From positions 1-64,000 of the forward strand of contig NZ_JAFIFK010000047.1 in assembly GCF_020832045.1 (NCBI RefSeq): 64,000 bases of DNA, read 5' to 3'. Positions 1 through 8,106 of the stretch are shown here, one piece after another (the first letter of the stretch is position 1; every line of letters starts with the position of its first letter). Source of the DNA: Halomonas sp. (GTDB taxonomy: Bacteria > Pseudomonadota > Gammaproteobacteria > Pseudomonadales > Halomonadaceae). Both the position numbers and the translations under genes were made by a program. The notes under the pieces are model-generated. The model saw only the letters and a list, made by a program, of their open reading frames with translations, made no database searches and had not been told where the DNA came from.

Positions 1-236
1 CCCCCCCAAGCCCGGCCGGCGGGGGCGTTACGCGGCCTGCCGGGGGGCTGAGCCAGCGCGGGGGGTTGAGGGGCTACCGCCTGGGGATTTTGGGCGGGCC
101 CGAGCGCCCGGCCCTGGTGCTGGTGCATTTCGGTGGTGGTAACGCTGCAGAGCTGCTGGCCTTCGCTGACAGAGTGGCCGAACGGGTCCGGGAGCGCTTT
201 GGCGTCATACTCGAGCGCGAGCCCAGGCTGGCCTGA
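1..236 (+). CDS. murB: MurB C-terminal fragment (UDP-N-acetylenolpyruvoylglucosamine reductase), 5' end outside window
   Basis: The frame starting at base 3 stays open to TGA at 234-236. The fragment ends with GYRLGILGGPERPALVLVH, then FGGGNAAELLAFADRV and a tail RERFGVILEREPRLA. This is the C-terminal signature of MurB, the cytoplasmic flavin reductase that makes UDP-N-acetylmuramate for peptidoglycan. The part nearest the edge (PPSPAGGGVTRPAGGLSQRG) matches the family poorly, where a sequence like AAGWLIEQAG is expected, and the window opens on a run of seven C. Either this strain diverges there or the edge sequence is poor. The catalytic residues lie upstream and cannot be checked. In related genomes murB also precedes rne, which supports the call. 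Confidence 0.72.
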   Translation, partial: PPSPAGGGVTRPAGGLSQRGGLRGYRLGILGGPERPALVLVHFGGGNAAELLAFADRVAERVRERFGVILEREPRLA

Positions 237-290
237 CTGAGGCATGTTGGCTGATCGCCTATGGTCGCCGGAGTTGGGGGCTGCCAACGA

Positions 291-317
291 AAAAGGCCCG
301 CACGTGGCGGGCCTTTT
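291..317. terminator. Bidirectional intrinsic terminator between murB and rne
   Basis: A perfect 11-bp stem (AAAAGGCCCGC at 291-301, GCGGGCCTTTT at 307-317) encloses the loop ACGTG. The A and T runs flank the stem symmetrically, so it can terminate both murB from the left and rne from the right, as expected between convergent genes. Confidence 0.9.
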
Positions 318-334
318 CGTATGACATGGGCTGA

Positions 335-3301
335 TCAGCCCTGATTTCCTTTCTGAGCCTCTTGCTCGCGTCGCTTGATTTCACGCGGGTCGTTGTGCGC
401 ACGGCGGCGACGGCGTTGAGCGATCGCTTCCTGCTCACTCGAGGGCTGATCCGCTGAATCGACTGAGTCGATTTTGGGATCCTGAGCTTTAGGGGCTTCG
501 CTCACTTCCGCCTTGGGCTCTTCAGCTTTGGGCGCTTCTGCCTTGGGCTGCTCGGTTTGGGGAGCTCCGCTCAGCTCTGGCTTGGCGAGCTTCTCCACCG
601 GCTTCTCTGCCGGTTTTTCAGCCGACGTTAGCGCATCGGCCTTGGGCTGCTCAGCCTTGGGCGCTTCACTCTTCACCGGCTCGGCGGACGGCTTGGCAGT
701 CTTTTCGGCCTGCTTTTCACCAGGCTCCTCAGCTGCCTTGGGCTGCTCAGCCATGGGCGCTTCGCTCTTCACCGGCTCGGCGGAGGACTCGGCAGTCTTC
801 TCGGCCTGCTTTTCAATCGGCTTCTCAGCTGCCTTGGGTGTATCGACCTTGGGCGCTTCGCTTTTCACCGGCTCGGCCGTTTGCTCAGAGGACGCTTCGG
901 CTGGCTTTGCAACAGGCTTTTCAGCCGCCTTCACATCCGACTGGGGTATATCGGCCTTGGGTGTCTCAGCCTTGGCCTGCTCGGCTTTGTAGGGCTCGCC
1001 GTCGTTTTCAGGCTGCTGAGGCGCTTCGGCCTGGAGGCGCTTCTGCTCTGCTTCGGCCTGAGGGTTGAGAGCATGCTGGCGCGTGCGGTTACGCGGATTG
1101 TTCCGCGTACGCTTGGGCTTGCCGTCATCGTCCTTGGGCTGCTCGGTCACTTGCTCGAGCGGCTTTTCCTGGGGCTCGGGTTTTGCCCGCCGAGGAGCGT
1201 CATCGCGGCTACGCGTCTTGGTCTGGCGACCTTCCTCGGTTTGCGGTTTGTCGGCACGTGCCTGGCCGCGGCCACGGCCGCCGCGTCCTTCGCCACGTCC
1301 TTCGCCGCGTCCTTCTCCACGACCGCCCGCGCTATCCTGACGCGTCTCCTGGCGTGAATCGGAACGGCTGTTTTCCTGCTGGCGCGATTGTCCGCGCTGG
1401 CCACGACCCTGCCCCTCTTCCTGGGACTCGCTGCGTGTGCGGCGCCGCTGGCGGCCACCGTTGCGTTCGCTCCGCTCTTCCTCACTGCTACGGGACTTGG
1501 CCGGGGTGTTGACCGGCTTTTGAGGTGCCGGGGGAGTAGCGCTTTCGCCATCCGTCCCACCGAGCAGCTTGCTGACGCCCTTGAGCAGGCGTCCGAGAAC
1601 TCCCGCGGCGGGGGCCGGTGCGGCAGCCGATGGAGCGGCAGCCGGCGGAGCGGCGGAAGGCGGGGTGGGCTCCTGCTGCAGTGAAGCCGGGGCCGGTTCG
1701 TTATGAATCACCGTCTTGACGGCTGCCTCGGAGCGGGCAACCGGCTTGGCGATGCTCATGTCCGGTTCCTTGCCGATTTCCGTTTCCACCGACAGTTCGA
1801 AGCTGGACTTCTCCTGTTCGCCTTCCTCTTCGATATGGTCGTCACGCAGGCGCTGCACGTCATAGTGCGGCGTATCCATTTCGGGGTTGGGCAGTACCAG
1901 GACGCGGACACCCTGACGCTTCTCGATGTCTGCGAGCACCGCTCGCTTCTCGTTGAGCAGGTAGGTGGCTACCGGTACGGGCAGGATGGCGCGTATCTGG
2001 GCGCTGCGCTCTTTCATTGCTTCCTCTTCGATCAGTCGCATGATCGAGAGGGACAGTGAGCGTACGTCGCGAATGGTGCCCTGGCCGTTACAGCGCGGGC
2101 ACACCACGCCGCTGGTCTCGCCCAGTGAGGGGCGCAGACGCTGACGTGACATCTCCATCAGTCCGAAGCGCGAGATGCGGCCGATCTGTACCCGGGCGCG
2201 GTCGAGCTTGAGCGCATCGCGCATGCGGTTCTCGACGTCGCGCTGGTTGCGCGCGGGACTCATGTCGATGAAGTCGATGACCACCAGGCCGCCGATGTCG
2301 CGCAGCCGCAGCTGGCGTGCGATCTCGTCGGCGGCTTCCAGGTTGGTCTGGAGCGCCGTTTCCTCTATGTCGCTGCCACGGGTGGCACGCGCCGAGTTGA
2401 TGTCGATGGAGACAAGCGCTTCGGTGTGGTCGATGACGATGGAGCCACCGGAGGGAAGCTTCACTTCACGCTCGTAAGCGGTCTCTATCTGAGACTCGAT
2501 CTGGAAACGCGAGAACAGCGGCACTTCGTCGGCGTACAGCTTGATCTTCTGCTGGTACGAGGGCATGACCTGACGAATGAAGGTCAGGGCCTCCTGGTGC
2601 ACCTCGGGGCTGTCGATCAGTACCTCACCGATGTCCTGGCGCAGGTAGTCGCGCATGGCGCGGATGATGACGTTGGATTCGCGGTAGATCAGGAAGGGGG
2701 CAGAGCGCTTGCCGGCTTCCTCGGTGATCGATTCCCACACCTGGACCAGGTAGTCGAGGTCCCACTGCAGCTCTTCTGCACTGCGCCCGATACCGGCGGT
2801 GCGTACGATCACCCCCATCTTGTCCGGTACGGTGAGGTGGCCCATTGCCTCTTTGAGCTGAGTGCGTTCTTCGCCTTCGATACGGCGAGAGATACCGCCG
2901 GCACGAGGGTTGTTGGGCATCAGAACGAGGAAGCGCCCGGCCAGGCTGATAAAGGTGGTCAGCGCAGCACCCTTGTTGCCACGCTCCTCCTTGTCTACCT
3001 GAACGATGACCTCCTGGCCCTCCTTGAGCACTTCCTTGATGCTGGGGCGTCCCGAAGTATCCTTCAGGAAATATTCGCGGGAGATTTCCTTGAGAGGGAG
3101 GAAGCCGTGGCGATCGGCACCGAAGTCGACGAAGGCGGCTTCGAGGGAAGGCTCTACGCGGGTAATCTTGCCGCGGTAGATATTGGCTTTCTTTTGCTCC
3201 CTGGCACCGGATTCGATGTCCAGGTCATATAGCCGTTGTCCATCGACCAGCGCGACGCGCAGCTCTTCCGGCTGAGTCGCATTGATGAGCATCCGTTTCA
3301 T
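335..3301 (-). CDS. rne: Ribonuclease E
   Basis: This is the essential endoribonuclease that starts mRNA decay and matures rRNA and tRNA; it also scaffolds the degradosome. The start [18 protein letters not shown] is the family N terminus, so I place the ATG at 3301 although the frame is open to 3496; the product is 988 residues. In order: S1 domain (about 35-120), 5' sensor, DNase I-like core with the metal-binding aspartates in [13 protein letters not shown] and VVIDFIDM, and the zinc-link CPRCNGQGT near residue 400. After about residue 540 it becomes Arg-, Pro- and Lys/Glu/Ala-rich, the unstructured scaffold half. That half carries tandem 32-residue repeats and ends [17 protein letters not shown], like the NDPR-containing C-terminal motif of Pseudomonas RNase E. 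An RhlB-type helicase gene lies at 43264. Expression probably depends on the long leader listed separately. Confidence 0.97.
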   Translation of the reverse strand: MKRMLINATQPEELRVALVDGQRLYDLDIESGAREQKKANIYRGKITRVEPSLEAAFVDFGADRHGFLPLKEISREYFLKDTSGRPSIKEVLKEGQEVIVQVDKEERGNKGAALTTFISLAGRFLVLMPNNPRAGGISRRIEGEERTQLKEAMGHLTVPDKMGVIVRTAGIGRSAEELQWDLDYLVQVWESITEEAGKRSAPFLIYRESNVIIRAMRDYLRQDIGEVLIDSPEVHQEALTFIRQVMPSYQQKIKLYADEVPLFSRFQIESQIETAYEREVKLPSGGSIVIDHTEALVSIDINSARATRGSDIEETALQTNLEAADEIARQLRLRDIGGLVVIDFIDMSPARNQRDVENRMRDALKLDRARVQIGRISRFGLMEMSRQRLRPSLGETSGVVCPRCNGQGTIRDVRSLSLSIMRLIEEEAMKERSAQIRAILPVPVATYLLNEKRAVLADIEKRQGVRVLVLPNPEMDTPHYDVQRLRDDHIEEEGEQEKSSFELSVETEIGKEPDMSIAKPVARSEAAVKTVIHNEPAPASLQQEPTPPSAAPPAAAPSAAAPAPAAGVLGRLLKGVSKLLGGTDGESATPPAPQKPVNTPAKSRSSEEERSERNGGRQRRRTRSESQEEGQGRGQRGQSRQQENSRSDSRQETRQDSAGGRGEGRGEGRGEGRGGRGRGQARADKPQTEEGRQTKTRSRDDAPRRAKPEPQEKPLEQVTEQPKDDDGKPKRTRNNPRNRTRQHALNPQAEAEQKRLQAEAPQQPENDGEPYKAEQAKAETPKADIPQSDVKAAEKPVAKPAEASSEQTAEPVKSEAPKVDTPKAAEKPIEKQAEKTAESSAEPVKSEAPMAEQPKAAEEPGEKQAEKTAKPSAEPVKSEAPKAEQPKADALTSAEKPAEKPVEKLAKPELSGAPQTEQPKAEAPKAEEPKAEVSEAPKAQDPKIDSVDSADQPSSEQEAIAQRRRRRAHNDPREIKRREQEAQKGNQG
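575..862 (-). repeat. Tandem 96-bp (32-residue) repeats in the RNase E scaffold region
   Basis: Two near-identical units lie at 767-862 and 671-766. Each encodes SEAPxxxxPKAAExP followed by [16 protein letters not shown]. A degenerate third unit starts at 670 with [12 protein letters not shown] and drifts into shorter Pro-Lys-Ala-Glu motifs. Unit length is a multiple of three, so copy-number change keeps the frame. The function of the repeats is not known from sequence. Confidence 0.85.
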
Positions 3302-3764
3302 GTTGTCTCGCAATCTGGACGCGCCGGGGGGCATCGAAGAAGGCGAACCTCTGGGTGCTGCGTGCTTGTGCTCAGCGCATGTCGCGGATGCACAGTGGCG
3401 CCCGATCGTACCGGCACCCGTAAAGGGGCCCAGCACGAGATGATCATGTTGAGTACGCGGCGGAGGCAGGACATGTCTCGGTGGGGCTACTCCCATCCGG
3501 CCCTGCGGTCACCGCCAGACACCTGGCATTCATCGATTCGCCAACGCCGGCCACCGGCACGATGTTGAACGATTCCCGTGGCCACCGCTCGCCTCATTGG
3601 TGCGAGCCGGGATCCGGGCGTGGCGTCACTACTTGTCGTCTCTTACTGCTATCACTCGTCGGCGGCGGGACTCGTTTCAAGGGTCGTCGCGGCCCGATTT
3701 CGTCGCTCCGGCCTGCGTGTCTGTCGTGCAGGCGCCATGGGACCGAAGGGATCCATCCGAGCGA
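3302..3764 (-). promoter_or_regulatory. Long 5' leader of rne
   Basis: About 460 bases separate the candidate rne promoter from its ATG. No convincing gene lies on either strand here. E. coli rne has a leader of about 360 nt through which RNase E controls its own mRNA. The long leader suggests the same arrangement, but I did not verify a conserved hairpin. The rne ribosome binding site is weak (GCGAGACAAC before the ATG). Confidence 0.5.
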
Positions 3765-3770
3765 GCTGGC

Positions 3771-3799
3771 AATATAGCAGTAATGGCAAAGGGCAGCAA
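3771..3799 (-). promoter_or_regulatory. Candidate sigma-70 promoter for rne
   Basis: On the minus strand a -35 TTGCTG (3794-3799) and a -10 TATATT (3771-3776, five of six consensus bases) are separated by exactly 17 bp. Transcription would start near 3764. Confidence 0.55.
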
Positions 3800-3831
3800 T
3801 TGGCGCAGTGCGTCGCGGAGTGCGTTAGAAT
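3800..3831 (+). promoter_or_regulatory. Weak candidate promoter for rluC
   Basis: A good -10 TAGAAT (3826-3831) sits 34 bases before the rluC start. The only TTG-type -35 (TTGGCG at 3800-3805) is 20 bp away, longer than usual. It would share the divergent region with the rne promoter. Confidence 0.28.
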
Positions 3832-3864
3832 GCTGCCTCACAATGAATTTTCAGCAGGAGTCTC

Positions 3865-4812
3865 ATGGCCGAGGGGCGCGACGTACAGTGGGTGGAAGTG
3901 GGCGAAGGCCAGTCGGGCCAGCGAGTCGACAACTTTCTGATAACACGACTGAAAGGCGTGCCGCGGACGCTGGTTTACCGCATCGTTCGAAAGGGTGAGG
4001 TGCGGGTCAACAAGAAGCGGGTCAAGGCCGACTACCGCCTGCAGGTGGGGGACTTGGTGCGCATCCCGCCGCTCAAGCTGGCGCCGCGCGAGGCGGTCAA
4101 GCAGGTAAGTGAAGGGCTGCGCAACCTGTTGGCCGGCAGCGTGCTGGTAGAGGGACCGGGCTGGCTGGTGATCAACAAGCCAGCTGGCCTTCCCGTTCAC
4201 GGTGGCAGCGGGGTCAAGATCGGCCTGATCGAGGCTCTGCGCCAGGTGCGCGAAGACCTGGAGTTCCTCGAGCTCGTGCACCGTCTGGACCGCGATACAT
4301 CGGGCTGCTTGCTGCTGGCCAAGTCGCGCCCGGCACTGCTGGCACTCAACGATGCGCTCAAGCGCCATCAGATGGACAAGCGCTACCTGGCCCTGGTGGC
4401 CGGCCGCTGGCCGGTCCGTCGCGAGTTCGTCAGTGCCCGGCTCGATCGTTTCGATGCCGGCAATGGCGAGCGTCGGGTGCGCGTGGATGCGGCCGGCAAG
4501 GTGGCGCGCACCCGCTTCGCCATTCGTGAAGCCTTTCCCAAGGCGACCCTCATCGAAGCCGAGCCCGTCACCGGGCGCACCCATCAAATTCGGGTACATG
4601 CCGCCCATGCGGGCTTTCCGCTGCTGGGCGATGACAAGTACGGCTCGCGGGAAGGCGAATCCTTGGCACGTCATCTGGGCTTGTCGCGGCTTTTTCTGCA
4701 TGCCGAGTCGTTGACCTTTCCCGAGCCAAGCAGCGGGCGGCCGGTGCAGATTCGAGCCCCTCTGCCCGAGGAGCTCGAGGCCGTACTCTCACGTGCCCGC
4801 GGGGGGCGTTGA
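3865..4812 (+). CDS. rluC: 23S rRNA pseudouridine synthase RluC
   Basis: A 315-residue RluA-family pseudouridine synthase. An N-terminal S4 RNA-binding domain (about 15-75, with GVPRTLVYRIVRKGEVRVNK) is followed by the catalytic domain, whose motif HRLDRDTSG holds the catalytic Asp. The C-terminal TGRTHQIRVH is also typical. RluC isomerises U955, U2504 and U2580 of 23S rRNA in E. coli; this assignment follows from the S4 domain, length and its position divergent from rne, which is conserved in gammaproteobacteria. The ATG has a good ribosome binding site (CAGGAGTCTC). The next gene starts 44 bases after its stop. Confidence 0.93.
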   Translation: MAEGRDVQWVEVGEGQSGQRVDNFLITRLKGVPRTLVYRIVRKGEVRVNKKRVKADYRLQVGDLVRIPPLKLAPREAVKQVSEGLRNLLAGSVLVEGPGWLVINKPAGLPVHGGSGVKIGLIEALRQVREDLEFLELVHRLDRDTSGCLLLAKSRPALLALNDALKRHQMDKRYLALVAGRWPVRREFVSARLDRFDAGNGERRVRVDAAGKVARTRFAIREAFPKATLIEAEPVTGRTHQIRVHAAHAGFPLLGDDKYGSREGESLARHLGLSRLFLHAESLTFPEPSSGRPVQIRAPLPEELEAVLSRARGGR

Positions 4813-4856
4813 GCAGAGCGCCGAAGCTGTACACCGACAATTCGACCGGAGCTATC

Positions 4857-5507
4857 ATGCGCTATCGACTGGTGATCTTCGATTGGGACGGAACCCTGAT
4901 GGATTCCGTCGCCCGGATCGTCTCCAGCATGCAAGCGGCGTCGCTCGATGCCGGCTGGGGGCATCTCGAGGAGGGTGCCGTACGTGACATTATCGGTCTC
5001 GGCCTGCCCGAAGCCATCGATCGTTTGTGCCCGGGGATCGATGCCGAGCGATTCGAGCTGCTACGTAACCGCTACGCCCATCATTTCGTCACGGCCGATA
5101 CGACGCCGATGGCCTTTTTCGACGGCGTCGAAGAAGGCGTCGCCACGCTGCGAGAGCGTCAGGAGCGACGGTTGGCCGTGGCTACTGGCAAGAGTCGGCG
5201 GGGGCTCGACCGCATCTTTCAGGAGAGCGGCAGTGGCCACTGGTTCCACGCCAGTCGCACCGCCGACGAAACCCGTTCCAAGCCGCACCCTCAAATGCTC
5301 GAGGAGCTTCTGGTCGAGCTGGATACGCCGATCGAAGAGGCCGTCATGGTAGGGGACACCGAGTACGATCTCGAGATGGCGCGTGCCTTGGGCATGGATC
5401 GGGTTGCCGTTACCTGGGGCGTGCATGGGCAAGGGCGCCTGGCGGCGAGTCGGCCTGTCTATACTGCCGGAACCGTAGGCGAACTGTTCGACTGGCTGAA
5501 CCGTTAG
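4857..5507 (+). CDS. HAD-superfamily hydrolase, phosphoglycolate phosphatase-like
   Basis: A 216-residue HAD subfamily IA phosphatase. Motif I is FDWDGTLMDS, with the nucleophile and acid/base Asp at 9 and 11. Motif II is VATGKS, motif III Lys is in RSKPHPQM, and motif IV is VGDTEYDLEMA. Cap-domain helices lie between motifs I and II. The frame is open from a TTG at 4809 overlapping rluC, but I prefer the ATG at 4857: it has GGAG at the right distance and puts motif I at the N terminus. A HAD gene after rluC is common in Pseudomonas and Halomonas. The substrate cannot be read from the sequence; Gph-like or nucleotide phosphatase activity are both possible. Confidence 0.85.
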   Translation: MRYRLVIFDWDGTLMDSVARIVSSMQAASLDAGWGHLEEGAVRDIIGLGLPEAIDRLCPGIDAERFELLRNRYAHHFVTADTTPMAFFDGVEEGVATLRERQERRLAVATGKSRRGLDRIFQESGSGHWFHASRTADETRSKPHPQMLEELLVELDTPIEEAVMVGDTEYDLEMARALGMDRVAVTWGVHGQGRLAASRPVYTAGTVGELFDWLNR

Positions 5508-5530
5508 CTAGTGATAAGGAAGACGAGTCA

Positions 5531-6643
5531 ATGAGCGACGACAAGCGGCAAGATGATGACAAGCGCCCGGAGCGTGACGAACGGGAAGCCCGCTGGACCG
5601 AAGGACCGGAGCTGACGTCCGACCAGGCGCGCAATGCGCGCCAGGCCAGGAGCGAGAAAACGCCGCCGCCGCCCGAGAGTGCCGAAGTGCTGCGCGAGCG
5701 GCAGCGGCTTGCCCAGCAGGAGACGCTCGATCGCTGGATCGGCGGGGTGCTGGCGGAACAGCGCCGCTCGCGACGTTGGAAACTGTTCTTCCGCTTCTTC
5801 TTTGCAGCGCTGATCCTGGCCTCCCTGGCGACCAGCTTCTACAGCCTGTTCGGCGACGGTACCCGCGAGCCGGAGCGACGGCATTTGGGCGTGGTGACCG
5901 TGCGCGGAGTGATCGACAGTGAATCGCCGGCCAGCGCCGAGCGCATCATCGAAGGGCTCAATCGTGCCTGGGATGCCCCCAATGCCGCTGTCGTCGTGCT
6001 GCATATCGACAGTCCTGGCGGTAGCCCGGTGCAGTCACAGCGCGTCTATCATGAAATCATGCGGCTGCGGGAAGAGGGCGACAAACCCATCATTGCGGTA
6101 ATCGAGGACGTCGGTGCCAGCGGCGCCTACTACATGGCCGCGGCGGCCGACGAGATCATCGCCGCACCGGCCAGCCTGGTGGGGTCGATCGGCGTCATTT
6201 TTGCCAGCTTCGGTTTCGAGGAGGCCATCGATAATCTGGGAATCGAGCGGCGGATCTACGTCAGCGGGGAGAACAAAGGCTTCCTCGACCCGTTCTCGCC
6301 TGTGGCGCCTGAAGATCGTGAGTTCTGGCAAACGGTCATGGACACCACCCATGGGCAATTCATCGAGGCCGTGCGGTTGGGTCGCGGCGATCGTCTGGTT
6401 GAGGACGAGCAGCTGTTCAGCGGCCTGGTGTGGAGCGGCCAGCAGGCGCTGGAGCTGGGGCTGGTCGATGGTATCAGCAGCCTGGATGCGCTGAGTCGCG
6501 ACCTGTTCGGCGAGGTACGGGTGCATGACTACACGCCGCGGCTGGACCCCTTCGAGCGGTTGACCCGCCAGTTCGGGCGGGTCGCTGCTGAGTGGATGGG
6601 AGTGCCCACCGGCAGGGCGCCGGTGCGCTACCAGCTGCCTTGA
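5531..6643 (+). CDS. sppA: Signal peptide peptidase SppA, short form (S49)
   Basis: A 370-residue membrane-anchored S49 serine protease of the short SppA type, which degrades leftover signal peptides. A charged cytoplasmic N terminus (1-80) leads into one membrane segment (about 84-108, KLFFRFFFAALILASLATSF). The catalytic dyad is Ser197 in DVGASGAYYMA and Lys249 in SGENKGFLDPF; the 52-residue spacing equals that of B. subtilis SppA (147/199). It has half the length of E. coli SppA and no tandem duplication. It lies downstream of the HAD gene with AAGGAAG before its ATG. Its last 16 bases overlap the end of convergent yceF. Confidence 0.92.
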   Translation: MSDDKRQDDDKRPERDEREARWTEGPELTSDQARNARQARSEKTPPPPESAEVLRERQRLAQQETLDRWIGGVLAEQRRSRRWKLFFRFFFAALILASLATSFYSLFGDGTREPERRHLGVVTVRGVIDSESPASAERIIEGLNRAWDAPNAAVVVLHIDSPGGSPVQSQRVYHEIMRLREEGDKPIIAVIEDVGASGAYYMAAAADEIIAAPASLVGSIGVIFASFGFEEAIDNLGIERRIYVSGENKGFLDPFSPVAPEDREFWQTVMDTTHGQFIEAVRLGRGDRLVEDEQLFSGLVWSGQQALELGLVDGISSLDALSRDLFGEVRVHDYTPRLDPFERLTRQFGRVAAEWMGVPTGRAPVRYQLP

Positions 6644-7224
6644 TCGCCCAGCGGGTCGAGGCCCGCCTGACGCAGTAGCGTGCACAGTCGGATCAACGGT
6701 AGGCCGATCAGTGTGTTGGGATCGTCGCCCTCGAGCTTCTCGAACAGGGTGATGCCGAGCCCCTCCATGCGAAAACTGCCGGCGCTATCCAGAGGCTGCT
6801 CTCTTTCCACATAGCGGGCGATTTCGTCGCTCGTCAAGCGACGAAAGAGGACGTCATAGCGCTCGTGGCAGACTTGGTGCCGAGCGCTGCGGGTGTCGAT
6901 CAACGCCAGGCCGGTGATAAAGCTGACCCGGTGGCCGGAAAATCGCGCCAGCTGGGCGCGGGCCGTGGCTTCGTTGCCGGGCTTGCCGAGTATTTGGCCG
7001 GCGAAAACGGCCACCTGATCCGAGCCGACGATCAAGTGATCCTGGTACTCCTCGGCCACACGGCTGGCCTTGGCTAGTGCGAGGCGGTGCACCAGCGTTT
7101 CGGGTGTCTCGCCAGGGCGTGCCGTCTCGTCGATGTCGGGGCTGGTCCAGGCATAGGGTATTCCAAGGCGATCAAGCAGTTGGCGGCGCCAGCGGGAGCC
7201 TGAAGCGAGAACGAGTCGGGGCAT
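6628..7224 (-). CDS. yceF: Maf-family 7-methyl-GTP pyrophosphatase YceF
   Basis: A 198-residue Maf/HAM1-fold nucleotide pyrophosphatase. It begins MPRLVLASGSRWRRQLLDRL. The Trp in SRWRR, together with IVGSDQV, GKP and the end GDDPNTLIGLPLI, matches the YceF branch (m7GTP-specific) rather than the dTTP/UTP-specific Maf branch. It probably removes modified nucleotides from the pool. It is divergent from yceD, as in E. coli. It has a strong ribosome binding site (AAAGGAG) and converges on sppA with a 16-bp overlap of coding ends. Confidence 0.9.
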   Translation of the reverse strand: MPRLVLASGSRWRRQLLDRLGIPYAWTSPDIDETARPGETPETLVHRLALAKASRVAEEYQDHLIVGSDQVAVFAGQILGKPGNEATARAQLARFSGHRVSFITGLALIDTRSARHQVCHERYDVLFRRLTSDEIARYVEREQPLDSAGSFRMEGLGITLFEKLEGDDPNTLIGLPLIRLCTLLRQAGLDPLGDQGSW

Positions 7225-7279
7225 GATGCGCTCCTTTGAGTAGGGGTGGATAGTTTCGACGGCGCTGGAACAGGCGGGT

Positions 7280-7285
7280 ATTGTA
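7280..7285 (-). promoter_or_regulatory. Candidate -10 element of the yceF promoter
   Basis: TACAAT on the minus strand, 56 bases upstream of the yceF start. The -35 at 17 bp (TCAAAG) is poor, so only the -10 is marked. Confidence 0.35.
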
Positions 7286-7304
7286 ACTTGCTGGCATGGC
7301 GTCT

Positions 7305-7333
7305 TTGACAGGGGCTTAGGGAGTGCCTATCAT
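7305..7333 (+). promoter_or_regulatory. Strong sigma-70 promoter of the yceD-rpmF-plsX operon
   Basis: A consensus -35 TTGACA (7305-7310), a 17-bp spacer and -10 TATCAT (7328-7333). Transcription should begin around 7339-7342, almost exactly at the yceD ATG at 7343, so the mRNA would have virtually no leader. Confidence 0.8.
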
Positions 7334-7342
7334 TGCGCGCCT

Positions 7343-7870
7343 ATGTTGACCTCACGACTTCCCAATAGGGTCGAGCCTTACCGGCTTGCTGCCCGCGCCG
7401 AAACCCTCTCGGGCCTGATGGCGCTGGACCAGTTCGAGCGCCTTGCCGCCCAGGTGGGCGAGCAGGTGGGCGACTGCCAGGTATGGCTCGATTTCGGTAT
7501 CGATGCTCAGGGGCGCCGCGAAATTCGTGGCCGCCTCGAGGCCGAGTTGCAGCTGCCCTGCAGGCGCTGCCTCGAGCCGATGGCGCAGCGCGTCGAGAGC
7601 GAATTTTTGCTGGGCATGGTCTCGAGCGACGACCTTGCGGCAGCACTGCCAAGCACCCATGAGCCGGTGCTGGTGGAAAACGAACAGCTGAACCTGCTGG
7701 AGGTGGTCGAGGATGAATTGATCCTCAGTTTGCCCCAGGTGGTTTACCACGACGAGGCGCATTGCCGTGTCTCGCGCGACCAGCTGAGTAGCGGTGAGGA
7801 GGCCGAATCGAACGAGCCGGCTCCCGCCAGTCCTTTCGAGGTGCTGCGCCACCTCAAGGACAAATCCTGA
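7343..7870 (+). CDS. yceD: YceD family protein (DUF177), 23S rRNA accumulation protein
   Basis: A 175-residue DUF177 protein. It has the conserved cysteine pair in [10 protein letters not shown], the central acidic stretch ending [17 protein letters not shown], and the C-terminal [10 protein letters not shown]. The family is linked to 23S rRNA accumulation, and yceD always precedes rpmF. The N terminus ([16 protein letters not shown]) aligns with E. coli YceD from its first residues, so the ATG at 7343 is right although no Shine-Dalgarno precedes it and the promoter ends only nine bases upstream. It is first in the operon that continues through rpmF, plsX and the fab genes. Confidence 0.9.
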   Translation: MLTSRLPNRVEPYRLAARAETLSGLMALDQFERLAAQVGEQVGDCQVWLDFGIDAQGRREIRGRLEAELQLPCRRCLEPMAQRVESEFLLGMVSSDDLAAALPSTHEPVLVENEQLNLLEVVEDELILSLPQVVYHDEAHCRVSRDQLSSGEEAESNEPAPASPFEVLRHLKDKS

Positions 7871-7901
7871 TTGTTTCTCGTCTCACTTCGGAGTGACACC
7901 C

Positions 7902-8072
7902 ATGGCAGTTCAGCAGAATCGTAAAACCCGTTCCAAGCGCGGTATGCGTCGTAGCCATGACGCCCTGAGCGCACCGACCCTCTCCCAGGACAAGGAGACC
8001 GGCACCACTCACCTGCGTCACCACGTCTCTCCCGACGGCTTCTACCGTGGCCGCAAAGTAGTCGACGTCTGA
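7902..8072 (+). CDS. rpmF: 50S ribosomal protein L32
   Basis: A 56-residue basic protein, [20 protein letters not shown], then a C-terminal [15 protein letters not shown]: the full L32 of the large ribosomal subunit. It lacks the zinc-binding cysteines of C+ L32 forms, as is usual in gammaproteobacteria. GGAGTGA lies eight bases before the ATG. It lies 31 bases after yceD and 34 before plsX, the universal yceD-rpmF-plsX order. Confidence 0.97.
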   Translation: MAVQQNRKTRSKRGMRRSHDALSAPTLSQDKETGTTHLRHHVSPDGFYRGRKVVDV

Positions 8073-8106
8073 GTCGATCCGCTTCGATGACCATCGGCAC
8101 CTGAAC

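Noticed and set aside
3302-3496. N-terminal extension of RNase E to 3496
   Set aside because: The family starts at [10 protein letters not shown]; the extension is unlike any RNase E and falls in the leader.
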